From NCBI RefSeq assembly GCF_025153525.1, contig NZ_JANZNR010000007.1:124001-188000 (forward strand): DNA of 64,000 bases, given 5' to 3'. The notes beneath the pieces were generated by a model. The model made no database searches, had not been told where the DNA came from, and saw only the letters and a program-made list of their open reading frames with translations. Below are positions 27,969-37,452 of this stretch, piece by piece; the first letter of the stretch is position 1; every line of letters begins with the position of its first letter. The position numbers and the translations under genes are program-made. Source of the stretch: Psychroserpens sp. SPM9 (lineage in GTDB: Bacteria; Bacteroidota; Bacteroidia; Flavobacteriales; Flavobacteriaceae).

Positions 27969-29339
27969 TTAGTTGGTAGCTGCGTTTTTAGTAACTTCTG
28001 TTCCCATGTAATCCTGAACAGTTCTGAAACCGATATAACTTCTTGCTGAATCGGCATACTCATAATCCCTAGAGCTTACCTGTAAGAAATATGCAACATC
28101 TTTCCAAGAACCACCACGTACTACTTTACGTGTATTCTCAGGGTTGTTTACATTTGGATTAAACGAAGCCATATATTCATAAGATGCAGCATCATAAGAT
28201 CCTTGTACCCATTCTGAAACGTTTCCGGCCATATTGTATAAGTTAAAATCGTTTGGCTCGTAGGCATCCGCTTCAACAGTATACAATGCTTGATCTGCGG
28301 CATAATCCCCTCGTAGAGGCTTAAAGTTAGCCATAAAGCATCCTCTGTCGTTTTTAGCATAAGGACCACCCCAAGGGAAAGTTGCACCCTGTAGACCACC
28401 TCTTGCTGCATATTCCCATTCTGCTTCCGAAGGTAATCTGTAAGAATTCACAAAGTGTCTTCCTTTAGATTTTCTGTAAGAATTATGATACAATGTTCGC
28501 CATTGGCAAAATGCCTTAGCTTGTTTCCATGAAACTCCAACCACTGGATAATCTCCATAAGCGTCGTGCCAGAAGTAATCATTGTGCATAGGCTCATTAT
28601 AAGAATATGAGAAATCTCTAATCCAAGCCGTTGTATCTGGATAGACCTCTACCTCTTCGGTAACGATAACATCTTTACGTCTTAAATTACGATCTTTTGC
28701 CGCTTTTTGAATGTCCATATAGGTGTATTGGAATTTAAATTTCTTTACATCCCAAGTACGTTGACCATTATACGACTCTTCAATTGGTAAATACATCGTA
28801 TCCATAACTTCAGCATAGTATTCATCTGGATAATCTGCTGTATCGAAAATCAAATCAACATCTTTGTTTAATTTTCTTCCTTCGTAGCCTGTAGGTCCGA
28901 GGCCACTATAGTTATTGTACATGTACTTTTCGTACACAGACATATTTTCTGGATCTGCATCATTAAAAGCAAACTCACCAATACCTCCATTTCCTGGAGT
29001 TTCACCGATTTCGTCGGCAAGGATTGCTAATTTTGTTCTCAATGTAGAATCTCTTACCCATTCTACAAACTGACGGTACTCACTATTAGTGATTTCCGTT
29101 TCGTCCATATAAAAGGCTCTTACTGTCACGGTTCGTGTTGGAGCATCTTGTACTCCAGCTAAATCGTCATCTGACTTACCCATAATAAATGCTCCTCCCG
29201 GAACAAGTGTCATACCATAAGGTTTTTCGGGGTGCCATTTCTTTCCTTTAACACCTACGAGTTGTCCTCTGTCACCAGAGTTACAACTGACCATTAGGGC
29301 TAAAACAGCTGTTAATAAAGCAAACTTCTTAATATTCAT
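27969..29339 (-). CDS. gldK: GldK, lipoprotein ring component of type IX secretion
   Basis: A 456-residue lipoprotein: the signal ends in MVSC with the lipid-bearing Cys19. The body is an FGE-sulfatase (SUMF1-like) fold, with GMTLVPGGAFIMGKS near the start, VVGVSWKQAKAFCQWR, RLPSEAEWEYAARGG and NMAGNVSEWVQGSY, and ends GFRTVQDYMG. In the family the fold is structural. It is the first gene of the operon, 70 bases downstream of a Bacteroidota-type promoter. Gliding itself needs further genes not in this window. Confidence 0.96.
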   Translation of the reverse strand: MNIKKFALLTAVLALMVSCNSGDRGQLVGVKGKKWHPEKPYGMTLVPGGAFIMGKSDDDLAGVQDAPTRTVTVRAFYMDETEITNSEYRQFVEWVRDSTLRTKLAILADEIGETPGNGGIGEFAFNDADPENMSVYEKYMYNNYSGLGPTGYEGRKLNKDVDLIFDTADYPDEYYAEVMDTMYLPIEESYNGQRTWDVKKFKFQYTYMDIQKAAKDRNLRRKDVIVTEEVEVYPDTTAWIRDFSYSYNEPMHNDYFWHDAYGDYPVVGVSWKQAKAFCQWRTLYHNSYRKSKGRHFVNSYRLPSEAEWEYAARGGLQGATFPWGGPYAKNDRGCFMANFKPLRGDYAADQALYTVEADAYEPNDFNLYNMAGNVSEWVQGSYDAASYEYMASFNPNVNNPENTRKVVRGGSWKDVAYFLQVSSRDYEYADSARSYIGFRTVQDYMGTEVTKNAATN

Positions 29340-29408
29340 AGAAACTCGAGGTTAAATTATTTAGTTGTAATTATATGTTAAATAGTGTCTTCATTTTTTT
29401 TAAGGCAG

Positions 29409-29439
29409 TAAACATATTTATATATTTTGTAAAAACCAA
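29409..29439 (-). promoter_or_regulatory. promoter of gldKLMN
   Basis: Minus strand TTG (29437-29439), 20-base spacer, TATGTTTA (29409-29416), one base off TAnnTTTG. Transcription would begin near 29402, a 5' leader of about 60 bases. No terminator is evident between the upstream gene and this promoter, so some read-through is possible. Confidence 0.6.
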
Positions 29440-29525
29440 CTTTTTTTAAATCTTTTTTGCACTTCATCCTTAAAAGTTAACATTTCGTCGATTAAAAAAG
29501 TGTTAAATATTATTCTATAAATATA

Positions 29526-30692
29526 CTAAATACTGTTCTTTTTATATGCTTTATACCATCTTTCTGGTATTTTTCCTTGGCTAGCCTCAACATAATCATC
29601 ATGCATGCAAGGTAATAACGTATGCTTTTTTAATTTATTATTAACATTTGGTAAAAAAGGAATCTCGATCCACCAACGTCCTGTTTTAATGCTTTTATAG
29701 AATATGAGTTCGTCATCTTCAATTAACACATTGAATTTCTGATAATTATCTTCATTCGTAAAATCATCATCATTTATTCTGCAATTAACACCTTCGACGA
29801 AATACCATATTATCTGGGCTATTAACATAGGAGTTGCCTCTAATTCATTGGTCGCTTTGTATTCATAGATACCAAAGGAAGACACCTTATTACTTATTCC
29901 AGCATATCGGGAAATAGCACAAATCTCTTTTCCATCAAAACCATTAGGAGAAAACTTTTGCTTGGCACCTACTTCTGCAGCTCTTACCGATTTTAAATCC
30001 ATCGTCACAATATGCGCATCTCTCATAACGGGTTCGACCTTATTAATATTGTGTGTCACTTCTCCCAATCGATAAGCTTCAAAATAAAGCTTCTCCATCA
30101 AGTCTATTTCTTCTTGCGAATTAAAATAGGTTTGATAACCGATAGCCGAGTAATTAAAAAGATTATAAGGTTGTTCTAAAATAATTTTTCCGAGGAAACT
30201 GTTATTTTTCATTTCTACGGAAGCATCCCCTAAATCAAAATTACTATCAACATTAACGATGTTCACCATAGGCGACATGGTGTCGTAAGCGCGATAATTG
30301 GCATAGGTAAGATCTTGACTTCCACCTATAATAATAGGAATGACTTTTTTTTCTATTAAAACAGAAATGATAGTTCGTAAGGCATAATAAGTATCCTCAA
30401 CAGTTGAACCTGCAGGAATATCACCTAAATCGGCAATTGAAGTATGCCAATTCCCAGGAAACAAAGAGTAAAACGAAGCTCTGATAGCATCAAAGCTTAG
30501 TTCTTCTCCCATATAGTTAACATCATTTCGGTTTTCTCTTACACCGATGATGGCTAATTTAACCTGGGTTAAATCTGGAATACCATTTTGTGTCGAATGA
30601 ATTTTTATTTTTTTCCCAAGCGCTTGTTCCGATAGTAGTTCATTATGAGCTAATACGGCATCAGAAACAGGAGACAAAAAATTAAAATTCAT
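29526..30692 (-). CDS. arginase/formimidoylglutamase-fold protein with missing metal ligands
   Basis: A 388-residue protein of the ureohydrolase fold. The three family motifs are recognisable but altered. GGDHS has become GGSQD (123-127, His to Gln). DAHxD has become DSNFD (149-153, His to Asn). The third motif, normally with two Asp, reads TMDLKSV (230-236), so Asp232 stays and the second ligand is Lys234. A working dimanganese centre is therefore unlikely. Annotation pipelines would probably call it formimidoylglutamase. It lies 5 bp after topA and just upstream of gldK, a linkage I recall from other flavobacteria. A structural or regulatory role is more likely than catalysis. Confidence 0.8.
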   Translation of the reverse strand: MNFNFLSPVSDAVLAHNELLSEQALGKKIKIHSTQNGIPDLTQVKLAIIGVRENRNDVNYMGEELSFDAIRASFYSLFPGNWHTSIADLGDIPAGSTVEDTYYALRTIISVLIEKKVIPIIIGGSQDLTYANYRAYDTMSPMVNIVNVDSNFDLGDASVEMKNNSFLGKIILEQPYNLFNYSAIGYQTYFNSQEEIDLMEKLYFEAYRLGEVTHNINKVEPVMRDAHIVTMDLKSVRAAEVGAKQKFSPNGFDGKEICAISRYAGISNKVSSFGIYEYKATNELEATPMLIAQIIWYFVEGVNCRINDDDFTNEDNYQKFNVLIEDDELIFYKSIKTGRWWIEIPFLPNVNNKLKKHTLLPCMHDDYVEASQGKIPERWYKAYKKNSI

Positions 30693-30697
30693 TAGTA

Positions 30698-33202
30698 TTA
30701 CTTTTTAGTAGTCGTTTTCTTTTTGGTGGTTTTTTTCTTTGCAGCAGCTTTCTTCTTAGGCGCTTTCGTTTCAATATGTGCCTGCGCTTCTTCTAATGTC
30801 ATATCAGACACGTCAACCGTTTTAGGTAATTCTACTTTGATTTTACCTTTAATAATATTGTGTCGTCCCCATCTGGCTTTCTCAACACGAATACCTTCGG
30901 CTTCCCAATGATGGATCAATTTATCTTTTTCTTTCTGAATTTTATCTTCAATCAATTCAACTATATCACTATCTGAAAGGTTATCCCAATCGTATTTTTT
31001 ATTGACGTTAATAAACATATTGTTCCATTTAATAAATGGTCCAAAACGTCCTTTTCCTTTTTGAACAGGTAATTCTTTATACGTATAGATTGGTGCATCA
31101 GCTTTTTGCTTCTCTTTGATAAGCGCAATGGCTTGATCCATTTCAACATCTAATGGATTGGTTCCTTTAGGTAGCGACACAAATTTCTTCCCAAACTTTA
31201 CATAAGGTCCAAAGCGTCCGTTATTAACTTCAATAGCTTCGCCTTCATAAGTTCCTAATTGCTTTGGAAGTTTAAAAAGCTCCATAGCTTCTTCATAGGT
31301 AATTGTAGTTAATTGCTGATCTGGAGACAAACTAGCAAATTGTGGTTTTTCTTCATCATCAACAGTTCCAATCTGCACCATAGGTCCGAATTTACCTAAA
31401 CGCACACTTACTTGTTTTCCTGTTTTGGGATCTTTTCCTAAAACACGTTCACCCGATTCGCGTTCGGCATTTTCCTGAACATCTTCCACTCGAGGATGAA
31501 AGCTCTTGTAGAAATCTTTCATCATTTTAGTCCAATCTTCTTTACCTTCAGCAATTTCATCAAAATCGGCTTCCACTTTTGCCGTAAAATTATAATCTAA
31601 AATACTTCCGAAGTGATTCACCAAGAAATCGGTTACAATCATACCAATATCGGTTGGCACGAGTTTTCCTTTATCGCTATTTACTTTTTCAGTAAGCGAC
31701 TTATCGGACACTTTTCCTTCTTGCAACAGTAATTGAGAATACTCACGCTCTTCACCTTCGTTAGAACCTTTCTCAACATAATTCCTATTTTGAATGGTAG
31801 AAATTGTAGGTGCATATGTAGATGGTCTACCAATACCTAATTCTTCTAATTGCTTTACTAAAGACGCTTCAGTATATCTATATGGTGCACGAGAAAAACG
31901 TTCGGTTGCGGTGATATAACTATTAAGTAAGGTTTCATTGACTTTCATTGCCGGCAACATTCCTTCTTGCTCTGTATCTTCGTCATCGGTACCTTCAAGG
32001 TAAACTTTTAGAAAACCTTCAAAAGTGATAACTTCTCCATTTGCAGAAAACAATTCACTATGTGTAGACGCTTCAATTTTAACATTGGTACGTTCCAGTT
32101 TAGCATCACTCATTTGAGACGCAATAGCTCGTTTCCAGATTAAATCGTATAAACGTGCTTGATCTCTTTCAACATCGGCGGAATGCAATTTGAAATCGGT
32201 AGGCCTAATCGCTTCGTGTGCTTCTTGAGCGCCTTTAGATTTTCCTTTATAGTTTCTAGGCTTACTAAATTCAGATCCATAAGCATCTTCAATTTCGGCC
32301 TGTGCTCCTTTTCTTGCTTCATCAGATAAGTTAACACTATCTGTTCTCATGTAGGTAATTAAACCTGCTTCATAAAGACGTTGCGCATTACTCATTGTTC
32401 TACTTACTGAAAAACCAAGTTTCCTTGACGCCTCTTGTTGTAAGGTAGAGGTTGTAAATGGTGCTGCTGGTGATTTTTTTGCAGGTTTCTTTTCTAAATC
32501 TGAAACTTTAAAATCAGCATTAGCATTAGACTCTAAAAATTGATGCGCTTCTTTTTTTGTCGCAAAGTTTTTAGGCAGCTTCGCCTTGAATGTTTGTCCG
32601 TCCTCATTAGAAAACTCAGCATCAATTCTGTACGACGCTTGAGGTTTAAAATCTATAATCTCGCGTTCGCGTTCAACAATGAGTCGAACAGAAACCGATT
32701 GTACGCGTCCTGCAGACAAACCACCTTTTACTTTTCTCCAAAGCACAGGAGATAATTCGTAACCTACAATACGATCTAAAACACGACGCGCTTGTTGTGC
32801 ATCGACTAAATCGTAATCGATACCTCTAGGATTTTCAATAGCTTTTTGAATGGCCGATTTGGTAATCTCATGAAATACAATACGCTTGGTTTTTTCTTTA
32901 TCCAAACCTAAAGTTTCAGCTAAGTGCCAAGCAATGGCTTCTCCTTCTCGATCCTCATCACTCGCTAACCAAACCATATCGGCTTTTTTTGCGAGTTCTT
33001 TAAGTTTTTTAACGACGTCTTTTTTATCTTTTGAAACTTGATATTTTGGTTTAAAATCTCCTTCAACATCAACTCCTAATTCTTTTGAAGGCAAATCAGC
33101 AATATGTCCAAAACTCGATTCTACTTTAAAATCTTTTCCAAGAAATTTTTCGATGGTTTTGGCTTTTGCTGGTGACTCTACAATGACTAAATTCTTCGGC
33201 AT
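30698..33202 (-). CDS. topA: DNA topoisomerase I
   Basis: An 834-residue type IA topoisomerase that relaxes negative supercoils. The Toprim domain has SDEDREGEA at 81-89, and the catalytic tyrosine is Tyr284 in LITYMRTDS. The C-terminus has no zinc-finger cysteines but carries repeated GRFGP modules (KLGKFGPMV, NGRFGPYVKFG, GKGRFGPFIKW) of the TopA C-terminal repeat type, then a Lys/Thr-rich basic tail. A -7 element TACATTTG lies at 33222-33229 on the minus strand. The next gene follows after 5 bp and is probably co-transcribed. Confidence 0.97.
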   Translation of the reverse strand: MPKNLVIVESPAKAKTIEKFLGKDFKVESSFGHIADLPSKELGVDVEGDFKPKYQVSKDKKDVVKKLKELAKKADMVWLASDEDREGEAIAWHLAETLGLDKEKTKRIVFHEITKSAIQKAIENPRGIDYDLVDAQQARRVLDRIVGYELSPVLWRKVKGGLSAGRVQSVSVRLIVEREREIIDFKPQASYRIDAEFSNEDGQTFKAKLPKNFATKKEAHQFLESNANADFKVSDLEKKPAKKSPAAPFTTSTLQQEASRKLGFSVSRTMSNAQRLYEAGLITYMRTDSVNLSDEARKGAQAEIEDAYGSEFSKPRNYKGKSKGAQEAHEAIRPTDFKLHSADVERDQARLYDLIWKRAIASQMSDAKLERTNVKIEASTHSELFSANGEVITFEGFLKVYLEGTDDEDTEQEGMLPAMKVNETLLNSYITATERFSRAPYRYTEASLVKQLEELGIGRPSTYAPTISTIQNRNYVEKGSNEGEEREYSQLLLQEGKVSDKSLTEKVNSDKGKLVPTDIGMIVTDFLVNHFGSILDYNFTAKVEADFDEIAEGKEDWTKMMKDFYKSFHPRVEDVQENAERESGERVLGKDPKTGKQVSVRLGKFGPMVQIGTVDDEEKPQFASLSPDQQLTTITYEEAMELFKLPKQLGTYEGEAIEVNNGRFGPYVKFGKKFVSLPKGTNPLDVEMDQAIALIKEKQKADAPIYTYKELPVQKGKGRFGPFIKWNNMFINVNKKYDWDNLSDSDIVELIEDKIQKEKDKLIHHWEAEGIRVEKARWGRHNIIKGKIKVELPKTVDVSDMTLEEAQAHIETKAPKKKAAAKKKTTKKKTTTKK

Positions 33203-33221
33203 ATATGATTTTTTGAGGCTA

Positions 33222-33229
33222 CAAATGTA
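33222..33229 (-). promoter_or_regulatory. -7 element of topA
   Basis: TACATTTG on the minus strand matches TAnnTTTG, 19 bases before the start codon. I see no TTG at -33. Confidence 0.35.
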
Positions 33230-33317
33230 TGTGAAAAAAAAGTTATCTTCCTAATTTTAGCACATTTCGATTGTATTTAATCTTAAAAACAAGTGCTTTC
33301 ATCTAGGGATTTGGCAT

Positions 33318-33342
33318 AAAAAAAGCCTGAAAATTTTCAGGC
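33318..33342 (-). terminator. terminator of the LVIVD lipoprotein operon
   Basis: The palindrome GCCTGAAAATTTTCAGGC (33325-33342) is followed on the minus strand by seven U residues (33318-33324). It lies 24 bases after the stop codon of the LVIVD gene. Confidence 0.88.
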
Positions 33343-33366
33343 AAATTTATAAATAAAAATGAATTT

Positions 33367-34581
33367 TTAATTGAGAATAAACGTACTTACTAAAGTAATT
33401 GTATTTTCAGTATCGTATTCATATTGATATAAAGCATTTTCAGAAATTACTAACAAGCGATCATTTAAAGGAATGATATCTGTTGCTTGCACTTCAGTAA
33501 AAGTGTCTAAAATTTGTAACTCTAAAGGATTGGTTTTATCAAATATTTTTAATCCCGATGAACCATCACAAACAAATAAATTATTCGCTTTAAAGCCTAA
33601 ACCATAAGGATTATCTAAAACATGTTGTGCCACTAATGTTGGATATAACTTATCACTCACATCAATAACTTCAAGAACACTTAACTCTTGCCCGCATTCA
33701 TTACCACCTCTTAACGTTAAATAAGCATAATCACCATCAACAACCACAGGATCACAACCTTCCCAATGTGAAAACTGAGATATATATTCTGGTGTTGCAG
33801 GATTTTCTATACTATGAATAAACATTCCGTTGGTGCCGCCTAGGTACAAATAACCATCAGCATGAAACATGGTTTCGATGTTCCATCCTGCGTAATCGGT
33901 ATGTACTAAATTGGGTTGTGAAAGGTTGGTTATATCAAAAACCGTCATTTCATTAATTCCCACAGTATACAGATAATCTTCAACAATTTGAAAACGTGCT
34001 AAGGAACCTCCAGTACCTGTACCACCAAAAAAGGTTTCAACTGTTGAATTGTCGGTAGTAAGCATAATTTCGCGCTCCATTTGAACAAGATCCCAACCTA
34101 CAATAATATCTGTATTAAAATTCATATTACTAAAATCGGAATATTCTGCTTCATTAGGAATTTGGTAATCATACACACTAAACACATCTTGCATGCGCTC
34201 TACTTCTTGTATATTAGTTATTTCTGAAATATCAAACACAACCAAATCTACAGCACTATCAGCATAGAGGTGATCATCTTTAATTGAAATATCTTCATTT
34301 CCAGGAACACTAATAAATGCAATAGTTTGAGGCGCAGATGGATTGCTATTATCTATCACATGAACACCTTTAAACTTTTCATTAATAAAAATATAATTTT
34401 GATAGGCATAAATTTTTCCCACATTGAAAATAGGTTTAGGCGCTTCAATAACCACCGAAGTTCTAAATTCTACTTTACTCATAGTTTGAGGAACAGCAAC
34501 TGTAACTGTTTCGGTTTTATTATCGTCATTATTACATGACCAAAAACAAATGACAATAAGAAGAAGTGTGAGTTTTTTCAT
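33367..34581 (-). CDS. LVIVD-repeat lipoprotein
   Basis: A 404-residue lipoprotein (signal ending CFWSC, Cys16). The body has about six repeats of the LVIVD type, each pairing a short strand such as YIFINEKFKGVHVIDNS, YLYLGGTNGMFIHSIE or NLFVCDGSSGLKIFDKT with a following NPxxP turn. These repeats form a beta-propeller-like surface. It is the last gene of a three-gene minus-strand unit and is followed by a strong terminator. Likely an exposed or periplasmic binding protein; partner unknown. Confidence 0.85.
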   Translation of the reverse strand: MKKLTLLLIVICFWSCNNDDNKTETVTVAVPQTMSKVEFRTSVVIEAPKPIFNVGKIYAYQNYIFINEKFKGVHVIDNSNPSAPQTIAFISVPGNEDISIKDDHLYADSAVDLVVFDISEITNIQEVERMQDVFSVYDYQIPNEAEYSDFSNMNFNTDIIVGWDLVQMEREIMLTTDNSTVETFFGGTGTGGSLARFQIVEDYLYTVGINEMTVFDITNLSQPNLVHTDYAGWNIETMFHADGYLYLGGTNGMFIHSIENPATPEYISQFSHWEGCDPVVVDGDYAYLTLRGGNECGQELSVLEVIDVSDKLYPTLVAQHVLDNPYGLGFKANNLFVCDGSSGLKIFDKTNPLELQILDTFTEVQATDIIPLNDRLLVISENALYQYEYDTENTITLVSTFILN

Positions 34582-34601
34582 GAGGATTGGATTTTAATTT
34601 A

Positions 34602-35048
34602 TCAATTGGAATAGCTATAAGTAACAGGTTCTGGAAACCCTTCAATATTTAAAATAATTTCATTACTTCCTTCAACTTGTAATGGTCTGACATCAAAAGT
34701 GCGTTCCTGACTAAACACAGCCAGGCAAGCTTCATTATTCGTAAAAGCTAGTTTTAAGAAGCGCTGTTCTGGCGATGATTCGGCAACAGCTCCAGAATCT
34801 ACCAATACCATACTCCATGTACTCCCATCACAGCCGCTTGCTGAAATCAATACCGTTAAGCATCCACCATCCATTATTGCATTAACAGGCGTGTAAGTAT
34901 CTGTTTCGGCAGACTCATAAAACCCGTTATCGACCACGACAATTTGATCGCAAAAGAATTCAACAGGACCATCATCCTCATCGCATTGTGTATTCATTAG
35001 CAATAGCATAAAACAAAAACAAGCAGCGATAATTTTAGTTAACTTCAT
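34602..35048 (-). CDS. small lipoprotein of unknown function
   Basis: A 148-residue protein with a lipoprotein signal ending in MNTQC (Cys22), followed by an acidic EDD stretch. The mature part is beta-rich with three further cysteines (two of them in CLTVLISASGCDG, perhaps a disulfide) and ends VTYSYSN. It lies 20 bp upstream of the LVIVD lipoprotein gene in the same operon, which suggests the two work together. I do not recognise a named family. Confidence 0.7.
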   Translation of the reverse strand: MKLTKIIAACFCFMLLLMNTQCDEDDGPVEFFCDQIVVVDNGFYESAETDTYTPVNAIMDGGCLTVLISASGCDGSTWSMVLVDSGAVAESSPEQRFLKLAFTNNEACLAVFSQERTFDVRPLQVEGSNEIILNIEGFPEPVTYSYSN

Positions 35049-35081
35049 TTAATAGATATTTCTATTTAGATGCAACTATCT

Positions 35082-35858
35082 TCAAATGGTTGCGTCAAAA
35101 TCTGGATTATTTCCAATTTGTTTTACTTCACCTTCCTCAAAACCAACCACTTCTTTGTAAACAAAATACAATGGTACCGCAGCAAAAGAAGCTGTGAAAA
35201 ATATTCCAATACCACATAATAACATACCAACCAATTGTGCCAAGAAACCAGCAACTAAAGTTAATCCAAAAGTGATAAACCATTTTTTATTGCCTAAATC
35301 AAAACTGGCTTTAATCAGGTTTGATCCTGAAATTTCAGGGTTAAAAGCATACATAACGACTAATAAATTAAGAGGTACCATCACATAAATAATAGGAAAT
35401 ACACATAGTAAAGTTGCCAGCATACTTATACCGAAAAAGGCTAAAGATAATTTGATGGTCTTGCTTAAATAAGGTTTACGCAGAAAATAGAAATAATCAT
35501 CATTAGCTATAATTCCTAAATCTTTTTGACGCATTATTCGATATAAACCTGCTTTAAGCCCAAAAGAAACCACCATCATGGCAAATATGAACAATAAATA
35601 GGCTACAAAAATAAAGATCATAGCTATAGGAGCTAAACCATCGTATGCACCAGGATTAGAAGCATCTGCAACACCAAAAATTATTAAAGGTATATAGATG
35701 ATAAAAATAAATGGAATCATAAAACCAAACATGATGAGTAACATGAGTAAGCCTTGAAGCCACATCTTTTTAAAGAGCTCGATACTGTCGTTAAAAATTT
35801 GGCCAAAGTCTAGTTGTTTGGCATTTTGAATCTTTTGTTGAATTTCTGCGAAAAGCAT
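35082..35858 (-). CDS. multi-pass membrane protein of unknown function
   Basis: A 258-residue protein. A cytoplasmic amphipathic start (FAEIQQKIQNAKQLDFGQIF) leads to about six hydrophobic helices at roughly 34-58, 75-105, 135-175 and 195-230. Similar proteins are common in Bacteroidota and are often mislabelled as a carotene monooxygenase; no such catalytic residues are visible. It is the first gene of a unit with the two lipoprotein genes (gaps 33 and 20 bp) and is divergent from miaB. Function unknown. Confidence 0.75.
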   Translation of the reverse strand: MLFAEIQQKIQNAKQLDFGQIFNDSIELFKKMWLQGLLMLLIMFGFMIPFIFIIYIPLIIFGVADASNPGAYDGLAPIAMIFIFVAYLLFIFAMMVVSFGLKAGLYRIMRQKDLGIIANDDYFYFLRKPYLSKTIKLSLAFFGISMLATLLCVFPIIYVMVPLNLLVVMYAFNPEISGSNLIKASFDLGNKKWFITFGLTLVAGFLAQLVGMLLCGIGIFFTASFAAVPLYFVYKEVVGFEEGEVKQIGNNPDFDATI

Positions 35859-35884
35859 AATAGTAGTTGATTATAGTTTAGTGC

Positions 35885-35915
35885 CCAAATTACGTGAAAT
35901 AAAACGCATCTACAA
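35885..35915 (-). promoter_or_regulatory. candidate promoter of the membrane-protein operon
   Basis: Minus strand TTG (35913-35915), 20-base spacer, TAATTTGG (35885-35892), one base off TAnnTTTG, 26 bases before the start codon. It lies close to the divergent miaB promoter. Confidence 0.4.
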
Positions 35916-35927
35916 AACTAAATCTAC

Positions 35928-35944
35928 TATGACATATTGTCATA
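35928..35944. promoter_or_regulatory. palindrome overlapping the miaB -33 element
   Basis: TATGACA-TAT-TGTCATA, perfect 7-bp arms with a 3-base centre. It covers the TTG (35937-35939) of the miaB promoter, so a bound protein would be placed to repress or control the miaB-activator unit. A related sequence, TGAAAGTTTGTCA, lies before groES. Confidence 0.6.
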
Positions 35945-35968
35945 ATACTTAAATTTATACTATCTTTG
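35937..35968 (+). promoter_or_regulatory. promoter of miaB and the sigma-54 activator gene
   Basis: TTG (35937-35939), 21-base spacer, TATCTTTG (35961-35968), an exact -7 match. The start site would be near 35975, about 30 bases before ATG 36004, which fits that start better than a TTG codon at 35977. Confidence 0.65.
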
Positions 35969-36003
35969 CATGCTTATTGACTGTACAATACTTTCAAAGA
36001 TTT

Positions 36004-37449
36004 ATGGAGAAAACAATTGACGAAAATAAACAAGGCGAAAGCCTTATTTTAGACCAAAAAGAAGGTAACACTCGAAAACTTTTTATCGAAAGTTATGGCT
36101 GTGCTATGAATTTTAGTGACAGTGAAATTGTAGCTTCAATCCTTTCTGAACAAGGATTTAATACCACGCAGACACTTGAAGATGCCGATTTGGTTTTAGT
36201 CAATACCTGTTCCATTAGAGATAAAGCCGAACAAACCGTTAGAAAACGTTTAGAAAAATACAATGCCGTAAAACGCATCAACCCTAAAATGAAAGTTGGT
36301 GTTTTAGGCTGTATGGCAGAACGCTTAAAAACCAAATTTCTTGAAGAAGAAAAAATCGTAGACCTCGTTGTAGGACCAGATGCTTATAAAGATTTACCTA
36401 ATCTATTAGCCGAAGTTGACGAAGGTCGGGATGCCATCAATGTTATTTTGTCAAAAGAAGAAACTTACGGAGATATCGCTCCTGTTAGACTTAACAGTAA
36501 TGGCGTTACTGCTTTTGTATCTATCACTCGTGGATGTGATAATATGTGCACCTTTTGCGTGGTCCCTTTTACTCGTGGTCGTGAACGTAGTCGTGATCCG
36601 CAAAGTATTATTGAAGAAGTTAATGATTTATGGAACAAAGGCTATAAAGAAATCACACTTTTAGGTCAAAATGTAGACAGCTATTTATGGTATGGTGGCG
36701 GACTCAAAAAAGATTTCGTTAAAGCCAGCGATATGCAAAAAGCGACAGCCATTAATTTTGCACAGCTTTTAGAATTATGCGCCAAAGCTCAGCCTAAAAT
36801 GCGTATTCGGTTTTCAACATCAAATCCTCAGGATTTAACTTTAGATGTTATCAAAACCATGGCCAAATTTGACAATATTTGCAAGCACATTCACTTGCCT
36901 GTTCAAAGCGGAAGTAATCGTATTTTAAAAGCAATGAATCGCCTGCACACACGCGAAGAATATTTTGAACTTATCGATAACATCAGAGCCATTCTTCCTG
37001 AATGCGCAATTAGTCAGGATTTAATTGCTGGTTTTCCTACAGAAACCGAAGAAGACCATCAAGATACCTTGAGTTTGATGGATTATGTGAAGTACAATTT
37101 TGGATATATGTTTACTTATTCTGAACGCCCCGGAACCATGGCAGAACGCAAATTGGAAGACGATATTCCTGAAGCTATAAAAAAACGTCGTTTAGCCGAA
37201 ATTGTCCAAAAACAACGAGAACACAGTGAAATTAGAACAAGAGACTATTTAAATACAACCGTTGAAGTGCTTATCGAGCGTGAGTCTAAAAAATCAGATC
37301 AGCAATGGTCTGGAAGAACGTCTCAAAATATTGTAGCTGTATTTCCTAAGGCGCATTATAAAGTTGGTGATTTAGTTAATGTTGATGTTAATGATTGTAC
37401 GAGTGCGACACTTATTGGTGAAGCTACTGGATATTCAAAAGATAATTAA
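36004..37449 (+). CDS. miaB: tRNA-2-methylthio-N6-isopentenyladenosine synthase MiaB
   Basis: I start at ATG 36004 (481 residues, MEKTIDENK); an in-frame TTG at 35977 would begin almost at the predicted transcription start. The N-terminal methylthiotransferase domain holds Cys33 ([12 protein letters not shown]), Cys69 ([11 protein letters not shown]) and Cys103 (LGCMAERLK), ligands of the auxiliary iron-sulfur cluster. The radical-SAM cluster motif is Cys178-Cys182-Cys185 ([10 protein letters not shown]). A TRAM domain ends the protein. The enzyme adds a methylthio group to i6A37 of tRNAs reading UNN codons. The activator gene starts 3 bp after the stop, so the two are one unit. Confidence 0.96.
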   Translation: MEKTIDENKQGESLILDQKEGNTRKLFIESYGCAMNFSDSEIVASILSEQGFNTTQTLEDADLVLVNTCSIRDKAEQTVRKRLEKYNAVKRINPKMKVGVLGCMAERLKTKFLEEEKIVDLVVGPDAYKDLPNLLAEVDEGRDAINVILSKEETYGDIAPVRLNSNGVTAFVSITRGCDNMCTFCVVPFTRGRERSRDPQSIIEEVNDLWNKGYKEITLLGQNVDSYLWYGGGLKKDFVKASDMQKATAINFAQLLELCAKAQPKMRIRFSTSNPQDLTLDVIKTMAKFDNICKHIHLPVQSGSNRILKAMNRLHTREEYFELIDNIRAILPECAISQDLIAGFPTETEEDHQDTLSLMDYVKYNFGYMFTYSERPGTMAERKLEDDIPEAIKKRRLAEIVQKQREHSEIRTRDYLNTTVEVLIERESKKSDQQWSGRTSQNIVAVFPKAHYKVGDLVNVDVNDCTSATLIGEATGYSKDN

Positions 37450-37452
37450 TAT

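Noticed and set aside
29526-30692. Assignment as a histidine-degradation formimidoylglutamase (hutG)
   Set aside because: Metal ligands are missing in all three motifs and no hut genes are nearby.
33311-33326. Sigma-54-like sequence TTGGCATAAAAAAAGC on the plus strand
   Set aside because: It points into the 3' end of a minus-strand gene, and its GC is the start of a terminator stem with the A-run being that terminator's U-tract. The match is a coincidence.
35977-36003. TTG start for miaB
   Set aside because: It lies practically at the predicted transcription start, and the ATG at 36004 begins the part that looks like the family.
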